Assembly (NCBI GenBank): GCA_036383955.1 | Contig: DASVNH010000249.1 | Coordinates: 1-10,347, forward strand | Direction of reading: 5' to 3' | Length of the DNA stretch: 10,347 bases | Origin: JACQFK01 sp036383955 | GTDB lineage: Bacteria; Planctomycetota; MHYJ01; JACPRB01 | Shown: in pieces, positions 7,301 through 10,347 of the stretch | Layout: the number at the start of each line of letters is the position of its first letter | How positions within the stretch are numbered: the first letter of the stretch is position 1 | The notes under the pieces: model-generated | Databases searched by the model: none | The model's input: the letters and a program-made list of their open reading frames with translations, nothing else | Told to the model about the DNA's origin: nothing | Translations under genes and position numbers: made by a program

Positions 7301-7859
7301 CGTCGAGCGCGTAGAGGAAGATCCCCATGAACGGCCAGATCCCGGCGGCGAAGTAGACGGTGTCGCCGACCAGGACCGGCGCGCCGCGGGCGGGCCAGGT
7401 GGAGATCAGCCGCTCGTGCCCGAGGACGCGGCGGTCGGAGGGGCCGGCGCGGAACCGCCAGCGCGGCGCGCCCGTCTCGGCGTCGACGCAGGAGAGATGG
7501 CCGTCGTCGGACACGACGTAGACGGCGCCGTGCTTGACGGCCGGCGCGAAGCGGATCGGGCCGTCGGCGTGGAAGCGCCAGAGCTCCGCGCCCGTGCGGG
7601 TGTCGTAGGCGGTCAGGCGATCGTGGACCGGGGAGGCGAGGAAGAGGCGCCGGCCCGCGACGATCGGCTCGTGGACGGCGTCGAAGAGCGCGCGGGGCTG
7701 GTCGCCCCAGGCGGGCTGGAGCGGGGGAAGCTCGCGGACCCAGTGGAGCTTCAACTCGGCCGGCAGAGGCGCCGGCGAAACGCCGCTGCGCTGGACGTCG
7801 TGCCGCCACGTCGGCCAGTCGTCCGGAGCCGTCAGGAGTAGCGCCAGGATCGTGATCAT
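4320..7859 (-). CDS. Giant PQQ-like beta-propeller protein with methyltransferase-like insert and C-terminal malectin-like domain
   Basis: A 1179-residue secreted or membrane-tethered protein with a very short N-terminal hydrophobic stretch (MITILALLLTA). Propeller repeats of the BamB/PQQ type, pattern D-x-x-T/S-G-x-x-x-W, occur at about 85-96, 125-136, 185-194, 241-249, 622-632, 676-687, 760-770 and 819-830, suggesting two propellers (about 14-410 and 558-1000). Between them (about 430-530) is a shortened Rossmann-like region with YGAGPLAREIA (451-461) and VLEADPAR (470-477), like a class I SAM methyltransferase but probably degenerate. THEHADAAN (560-568) opens the second propeller. Cysteines cluster at 930, 968, 988 and 990 (RTCTCGYQ). 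The end (about 1018-1179) resembles a malectin-type domain (RRVGVNFGAPGDR, then YTVRLVFLEPEE and FDVLREAGGP). The start at 7859 overlaps the upstream stop as ATGA. I recognise the planctomycete-type family but know of no proven function. Real PQQ binding is not supported. Confidence 0.85.
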   Translation of the reverse strand: MITILALLLTAPDDWPTWRHDVQRSGVSPAPLPAELKLHWVRELPPLQPAWGDQPRALFDAVHEPIVAGRRLFLASPVHDRLTAYDTRTGAELWRFHADGPIRFAPAVKHGAVYVVSDDGHLSCVDAETGAPRWRFRAGPSDRRVLGHERLISTWPARGAPVLVGDTVYFAAGIWPFMGIFLYALDAHTGKVQWVNDGDGPMYVLQPHNTEAFAGVAPQGYLAAAGDVLLVPGGRSVAAGYDRHTGKLLHYRLAENARRGGFDLRVSGNFYFNGGFCFDVGTGVYLGEFGRHGADVADGWLYSGKKSGLMRCSIPNVRMGQYKDKQNKVYMRSYFEPVPKEDVAIDGVVEDLITAGSRAYVAFKGRVAVLEAYREVAALEVEGTPGRLIAADDRLYVSTLEGRLYCFGPGAAEPATHELKPPAARAPDSWTERAKAVLDATGVREGYAIAYGAGPLAREIARQSELRVVVLEADPARAETMRDLERVQVRPPGPLPPYFASLIVAEEAVKPDFAALRPFGGVAVLPGKVDVDLPGAEIQERDGLFFVRRAGAPPGAGNWTHEHADAANTRVSPDTLVRAPLGLLWFGGSTHEGILPRHGHGPQPQVVDGRLLIEGVNLLRALDIYTGRVLWESTLPGLGAFYNNTAHQPGANASGSNLVSLPDGIYLAYDRKGLRLDPATGKVLAEFKLPGDAPWGWLTVVGDTLLVAAEPLGYERALPKADPLVGNDDPLASPEALLAKIVKVKIESDTRSSSRKLVALDRISGKVLWTAEATHGWRHNAICAGGGRLYAIDRLSGNQVAQLKKDKKEPGAPPRLVAFDLATGKELWSDDEDVFGTWLSWSAEHDVLVEAGRVARDSMSDEPKGMRARKGADGIELWFVKNHAGPAMIRGREIHMAGNACDLLTGQVKTRAHPITGETTPWTWVRNYGCNTPMMSMNLLTFRSGAAGFFDLAGDGGTGNFGGFRSSCTNNLVVGGGILTVPDYTRTCTCGYQNQTSLALVPMPEAEMWTFFGTSELKGPIRRVGVNFGAPGDRKSDTGTLWIEHPNAGGKSPSAPVALEGKPDYFRRHSGFVQGPLPWVAASGVTGVREITLTLDKEAKASTSYTVRLVFLEPEERPARVFSVSLQWREVLKDFDVLREAGGPMRSVVKEFRGIQAAKDLKIAFTGDAILSGVEVERE

Positions 7860-8878
7860 GAAGCCTTTCGGAAGGCGGCGGCGCCCGCCGCGACGGCGAC
7901 GAGCAGGGCCGCGCCCAGGCCCGCCCAGAGGAGATAGCGGGAGGGCGCGGGGGATGCCGGGGGAACGGCGGGGGCCGCGGGCGCGGCGGCCTTGGGAATC
8001 TGCAGCGCCACGGGGGGCGCCTTGACCTCCGGCTCGGGCGGAGCCGGCCCGGCGTCGAGCAGCTCCTCCCAATCGGCGGCGAAGAGGAGGTCGACGCCCG
8101 GGTTCAGTTCCTTCACCTCGCAAGAGCAGGCGTCGGTGACGTACTCGGCCATGCGGGTCACGTAGTCGGCGTTGATCTCGCTCCCGCAGAGGCTGCCGAG
8201 GGCGCGGCCGCGGCCGAACACGGGGACCGCCGCCGGCAGCGACCAGTCGCGCCGCGCGCGGGACAGCGTCTCACGGAAGGCCGCCTCGCCCCCGGGGTCC
8301 TTCGGCACGCGCAGCAGCGTAAAGGCGACCTTGAGCGGCACGGCCGAGCGCAGCGGCGGATCGTCCGGCCCCGGCACCGGAATCTTGATCTCCTTCTCGA
8401 GCCGCGCGAGCTCCTTCGTCAGGAGCTCGGCGGCCGCGACGTCCTTCGCGGCGTCGCCCGATTCGAAGAGCCACCAGACGACCGAGGTGCCCGACGTCAG
8501 GAGCCGGATCGTTTCACGTCGCCGGGGGGAGTCGATCAACGCCTTCACGCTCTCCGCGGAGAACGCGCCGCGCCACGCGACGGCCTCCGGCTGATCGGGA
8601 TAGGCGAGGACGAGCTGCGGGAGCGGGGCGTCCCCGCGGAGCTTGCGGTGTTCGTCGCTCAGGGAGCCGGCGACGTCCACGGCCTCGATGGCGACGTTGA
8701 GGCCGGACGCGTCGATCTCCTTGAGCAGGGCGCGGGCGTCGGCGCTCAGGGGGCCTTGATGGAAGAGGACGCCGGGATACGGGGCGGTGCGCCAGCGTTC
8801 GAGGGCGTAGCGGAACACCGGGATGCTGCACACGGGGGCGGCGGCGGTCAACAGCAGGATGGCGAGCGCTTTCAGCAC
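7856..8878 (-). CDS. Membrane-anchored extracytoplasmic protein with CSC motif, function unknown
   Basis: A 340-residue protein starting at GTG 8876-8878. A signal peptide (MLKALAILLLTAAAP) leads into CSIPVFRYALERW (17-29). It is followed by an alpha/beta part with VLFHQGPLSADARALLKEID (37-56), loosely like a thioredoxin-type start, and WWLFESGDAAKD (135-146). VPVFGRGRALGSLCG (218-232) precedes CSCEVKELNPGVDLLFAADW (251-270). A Pro/Ala-rich linker (about 277-312) leads to a C-terminal membrane helix (315-336) and a basic tail, so most of the protein faces outward. From memory, planctomycete proteins share the Cys after the signal peptide and the CSC motif, which suggests a structural or metal-binding role, but nothing proven. 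It is the first gene of a three-gene operon; its stop overlaps the propeller start. The open frame runs on to 9028, but the 50 extra residues lie over promoter and repeat DNA and would bury the signal peptide. Confidence 0.78.
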   Translation of the reverse strand: MLKALAILLLTAAAPVCSIPVFRYALERWRTAPYPGVLFHQGPLSADARALLKEIDASGLNVAIEAVDVAGSLSDEHRKLRGDAPLPQLVLAYPDQPEAVAWRGAFSAESVKALIDSPRRRETIRLLTSGTSVVWWLFESGDAAKDVAAAELLTKELARLEKEIKIPVPGPDDPPLRSAVPLKVAFTLLRVPKDPGGEAAFRETLSRARRDWSLPAAVPVFGRGRALGSLCGSEINADYVTRMAEYVTDACSCEVKELNPGVDLLFAADWEELLDAGPAPPEPEVKAPPVALQIPKAAAPAAPAVPPASPAPSRYLLWAGLGAALLVAVAAGAAAFRKAS

Positions 8879-8884
8879 ACTACT

Positions 8885-8890
8885 ACTATA
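8885..8890 (-). promoter_or_regulatory. -10 box of the propeller operon, leaderless arrangement
   Basis: On the minus strand TATAGT (8890 to 8885) differs from TATAAT at one base. It lies exactly six bases before the GTG start at 8878, so transcription would begin at or next to the first base of the coding sequence. No Shine-Dalgarno is present. A -35 box is not clear; TGAATC at 8913-8908 has the right spacing but a poor match. The spacing is the same as for the lipoprotein gene at 1797, which supports both calls. Confidence 0.5.
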
Positions 8891-8947
8891 GCGATCGAGA
8901 CCCGTTCGATTCATGCAGCATAAACACGGGGATTCGAGGGGGGTGTC

Positions 8948-8976
8948 ACCATAAATTGGACAGTACGATTTATGGT
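8948..8976 (+). repeat. REP-like hairpin, copy 1 (direct)
   Basis: Stem ACCATAAAT (8948-8956), loop TGGACAGTACG (8957-8967), stem ATTTATGGT (8968-8976), perfectly paired. It is identical to copy 3, and the shared identity runs from 8947 to 8978. It lies 58 bases upstream of the -10 box of the propeller operon. Confidence 0.85.
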
Positions 8977-9020
8977 TTTTCCCGAAAGGGCTCATTTTTC
9001 GCGACGACTTTTCGGGGGAT

Positions 9021-9055
9021 TCCGCCACTAGGGGCGGAGGCGCGATAGACGCCTC
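9021..9055 (+). promoter_or_regulatory. Two overlapping hairpins in the transposase leader
   Basis: TCCGCC (9021-9026) pairs with GGCGGA (9033-9038), and GAGGCG (9037-9042) pairs with CGCCTC (9050-9055). The two share bases 9037-9038. They end 6 bases before the ribosome-binding site GGAGGAG (9062-9068). Such a leader could restrain transposase translation or block read-through, but short GC stems are common in DNA of this composition. Confidence 0.35.
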
Positions 9056-9061
9056 GTTCGT

Positions 9062-9068
9062 GGAGGAG
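9062..9068 (+). promoter_or_regulatory. Ribosome-binding site of the transposase gene
   Basis: GGAGGAG lies two bases before ATG 9071 (GGAGG itself at four bases). A second in-frame ATG at 9086 would be too far away, so this site favours 9071, although the spacing is short. Confidence 0.6.
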
Positions 9069-9070
9069 CC

Positions 9071-9901
9071 ATGAGGCGGATTGCCATGTCAGAACGGACC
9101 CCTTGGCATGTCATCGTTCGCGGCGCCCGTCGACTACAACTGTTCCATGACACGGAAGACTATCAGGTCTTCCTCGCCATGCTTCGCTCCTCCTGCGCGG
9201 ACGCCGCCACGGAGTGCCTGGTCTATGCCCTGCTCTCCAATCACGGCCATCTCAGCTTGATTGGAAACAGCCTCGAGCTGACGGATTGCATGCGTCACTT
9301 GGATCGAGGCTATTCCGGCTACCACAACAAGAAGTATGGCTTGGGAGGGCATACGTTCGACCAAGCCTACTTCGCGAAGCCGATTCGGAACGACTACATC
9401 CTGCAGCGGGTCGCCCGCTACATCCATCTCAATCCGGTGCGCGCGGGGATCTCGGCTCGTCCCGAAGACTACCGCTGGTCCGATTATTCGCGGTTGATCC
9501 GGAACCTGCCCGACACCTACGCGACCGGCCAGTCCAAGCTTCTGGCGACATTCCCTGGAGAGGGGGCTGATCGGCTCGCGGGCTATGTCGCGTGCGTGCG
9601 GGCTGGCCTCAATATGCCTCGACGCTCTCGGCCGACCACTCAGACAGCTTTGGAGCTTTGGCAGGAGCAATTCCTTTGGATACTGGAGTTGGCCGAGTCA
9701 AGAATGCCCGATGATCGCTTGGAAGCGGTTCGGGCGGCCATGCTGGCGGCCGCCAACGCCGGAATCCCTCCCCGCGCGATTGGATACGCCCTCGGAGAGG
9801 AAAACGGCCTTCGCGTTAGCCAGGTGCTCTACCGCACGCGCAAGCTCCTAAGCCGGCGCCCCGAACTTGCCGAAGTCATAACCCCCTTGGATGTCCTTTG
9901 A
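9071..9901 (+). CDS. Y1/HUH transposase, REP-associated (RAYT) type
   Basis: A 276-residue single-strand DNA transposase of the IS200/IS605-related Y1 superfamily. The metal-binding HUH site appears as LLSNHGHLSLI, with His58 and His60. GLGGHTFDQAYFAKPI (91-105 region) and RYIHLNPVRAGI (116-127) follow as in REP-associated enzymes; Tyr117 is the likely nucleophile. The middle HUH residue is Gly, while Val, Phe, Ile or Tyr are more usual. The C-terminal part (about 190-276) has a helix-turn-helix-like stretch, GIPPRAIGYALGEENGLRVS (231-250), probably for DNA recognition. The length is at the long side for this group because of that extension. The frame is intact and both His and Tyr are kept, so it may be active. 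Its likely substrates are the hairpins at 8948-8976 and 9905-9973. Base composition is less GC-rich than that of the neighbours. Confidence 0.88.
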   Translation: MRRIAMSERTPWHVIVRGARRLQLFHDTEDYQVFLAMLRSSCADAATECLVYALLSNHGHLSLIGNSLELTDCMRHLDRGYSGYHNKKYGLGGHTFDQAYFAKPIRNDYILQRVARYIHLNPVRAGISARPEDYRWSDYSRLIRNLPDTYATGQSKLLATFPGEGADRLAGYVACVRAGLNMPRRSRPTTQTALELWQEQFLWILELAESRMPDDRLEAVRAAMLAAANAGIPPRAIGYALGEENGLRVSQVLYRTRKLLSRRPELAEVITPLDVL

Positions 9902-9904
9902 GGC

Positions 9905-9933
9905 GGCATGAATCGTACTGTCCAGTTTATGGT
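9905..9933 (-). repeat. REP-like hairpin, copy 2 (inverted, imperfect)
   Basis: The reverse complement of the 29-base repeat matches here at 25 of 29 positions; differences are at 9905, 9906, 9910 and 9925. The core CGTACTGTCCA (loop complement, 9914-9924) is kept. It starts four bases after the transposase stop and forms an inverted pair with copy 3, as in BIME doublets. Confidence 0.75.
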
Positions 9934-9971
9934 GTCGCGAAGACACCATAAATTGGACAGTACGATTTATG
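9907..9971. terminator. Long 30-bp hairpin between convergent genes
   Basis: Bases 9907-9936 pair with 9942-9971 around the 5-base loop GCGAA. Only two positions are not Watson-Crick, and in plus-strand RNA both are G-U pairs (9910/9968 and 9925/9953). It lies between the stops of the transposase (9901, plus) and the acylase-like gene (9987, minus), so it may stop transcription from both sides. There is no long U tract, so a classical intrinsic terminator is not shown. Confidence 0.5.
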
Positions 9972-9973
9972 GT
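9945..9973 (+). repeat. REP-like hairpin, copy 3 (direct)
   Basis: Identical to copy 1 over the 29-base hairpin and over 32 bases in all (9944-9975). It ends 11 bases before the stop codon of the acylase-like gene. After the repeat, both copies run into similar but diverged sequence containing GAAAGG. Confidence 0.85.
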
Positions 9974-9986
9974 TTCGCGGAAAGGC

Positions 9987-10347
9987 TTATCGGGGGCCTG
10001 AGACCGTCCGCTCGACCGTCGTGCGCGACACGATTTCGCCGGCCGTCCAGGGCGCGTGCCGGAGCTCGTGGCGCGCGTAAAGCGGCGCCTGGTCGGCGAA
10101 GTGCGGACTTTCCGGGTCGTGGCTCTGGCCGTAGGCCGTCACCGCGTGGATCACCGGCGCCTCGCCGAGGAACACGATCGCGATGGCGCCCTGCCCCGCC
10201 CGGCTCAGCACCTTTCCGCCCTCCAGCGCGGCCCCCGCCGTCGCCCGCAGCGTGTCGAGCCCCAGGCGCTCCAGGCCGTCGCCCGACAGCCCCCACTCCG
10301 CGTTCCCGCGCCGCAGCCGCTTCACCTCGCCCCAGGGCACCGCCACC
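9987..10347 (-). CDS. Penicillin acylase family protein, C-terminal fragment (cut by window edge)
   Basis: The last 119 or so residues of a larger protein that enters from the right edge. AVPWGEVKRLRRG, AVTAYGQSHDPESPHFADQAP and LYARHELRHAPWTAGEI match the end of the beta chain of penicillin/acyl-homoserine-lactone acylases (Ntn hydrolases), where a YGQS...SPHxxDQ signature and a trailing W/F-T-x-x-E-I helix are usual. These enzymes cleave amide bonds of acylated substrates in the periplasm after self-processing. The nucleophile Ser, linker and signal peptide would lie outside the window. A GTG at 10344-10346 opens the visible frame but is internal, not a believable start. The TAA stop (9987-9989) lies just 11 bases from a transposase-linked repeat, so its last residues may have been changed by an insertion. 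Confidence 0.8.
   Translation of the reverse strand, partial: VAVPWGEVKRLRRGNAEWGLSGDGLERLGLDTLRATAGAALEGGKVLSRAGQGAIAIVFLGEAPVIHAVTAYGQSHDPESPHFADQAPLYARHELRHAPWTAGEIVSRTTVERTVSGPR

Larger units (their letters stand above)
8947..9975 (+). mobile_element. Y1-transposase unit bounded by REP-like hairpin repeats
   Basis: A transposase gene with identical 32-base direct repeats on each side (8947-8978 and 9944-9975) and an inverted, slightly diverged copy right after its stop codon (9905-9933). Each direct repeat contains a 9-bp stem, ACCATAAAT pairing with ATTTATGGT, around the 11-base loop TGGACAGTACG. The body is visibly less GC-rich than its neighbours, which suggests later arrival. It sits between the 3' end of the acylase gene and the promoter of the propeller operon without breaking either. 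This is the layout of REP-associated tyrosine transposases with their REP sequences; whether the unit moves as a whole is unknown. Exact ends are uncertain because this group leaves no target duplication. Confidence 0.7.

Noticed and set aside
4653..7841. A 1062-residue open frame on the plus strand
   Set aside because: It lies antisense to the propeller gene. Its product is rich in Arg, Ala and Val without recognisable domains, as expected from a high-GC shadow frame.
4320..7859. A true PQQ-dependent alcohol dehydrogenase
   Set aside because: The repeats are PQQ-like blades only; I see no adjacent-cysteine disulfide ring or other quinoprotein dehydrogenase active-site motifs, and the domain order differs.
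7860..8123. Upstream extension of the propeller protein frame
   Set aside because: Arg/Gly-rich text overlapping the CSC-motif gene; the hydrophobic start and ATGA overlap favour 7859.
8904..8912. GTTCGATTC, like a tRNA T-loop, possibly an attachment-site remnant
   Set aside because: The flanking bases cannot form the five-pair T stem and no other tRNA arms are nearby.
8879..9028. A 50-residue N-terminal extension of the CSC-motif protein, with several cysteines
   Set aside because: It would run through the -10 box and REP-like hairpin copy 1 and would hide the signal peptide that starts at GTG 8878.
8948..9973. Three similar repeats as a possible CRISPR remnant
   Set aside because: Copies are in mixed orientation and about 1 kb apart around a transposase, with no spacers or cas genes.

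Overview
The window is very GC-rich, with tightly packed genes and 4-base start/stop overlaps. The best hint at its source is a 1179-residue beta-propeller protein with a methyltransferase-like insert. It carries motifs (THEHADAAN, DGGTGNFGGFRS, RTCTCGYQNQTSLAL) that I associate with large propeller families of Planctomycetota and neighbouring phyla. The lipoprotein and the Cys-containing membrane protein also resemble planctomycete families. This assignment is recall plus inference, not a database result.

Layout from left to right. (1) Positions 1-82 hold a palindromic element built from short tandem repeats and C/G runs. (2) A minus-strand operon follows (1754 to 92): a ModB-like permease, a short ABC ATPase and a MoaD/ThiS-like protein, each coupled to the next by a 4-base overlap. 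(3) A divergent plus-strand lipoprotein gene lies at 1797-2723. (4) A second palindromic C/G-run element lies at 2735-2841, between convergent genes. (5) A second minus-strand operon runs from 8878 to 2848: a membrane-anchored protein with a conserved-looking CSC motif, the giant propeller protein, and a substrate-binding protein made of two tandem ModA-like domains. These are also joined by 4-base overlaps. (6) A Y1 (HUH, REP-associated type) transposase gene lies at 9071-9901. It is flanked by one hairpin repeat on its left and an inverted pair of the same repeat on its right. (7) The 3' end of a penicillin-acylase-like gene enters from the right edge on the minus strand.

How the parts may work together. 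Permease, ATPase and double binding protein together make a complete importer of the molybdate/tungstate/sulfate type, but they are split over two operons with an opposite-strand gene between them. The MoaD-like protein suggests a link to molybdenum or tungsten cofactor supply. The binding protein is co-transcribed with two predicted extracytoplasmic proteins of unknown function, so the importer may serve, or be replaced by, an envelope process involving the propeller protein. The lipoprotein and the first gene of the second operon both appear to start at GTG codons placed exactly where transcription should begin after a -10 box, which suggests leaderless mRNAs.

The most unusual features are the three-gene propeller operon with its duplicated binding protein, the REP-like hairpin family around the transposase, and the two palindromic elements whose arms differ in sequence but keep the same architecture.
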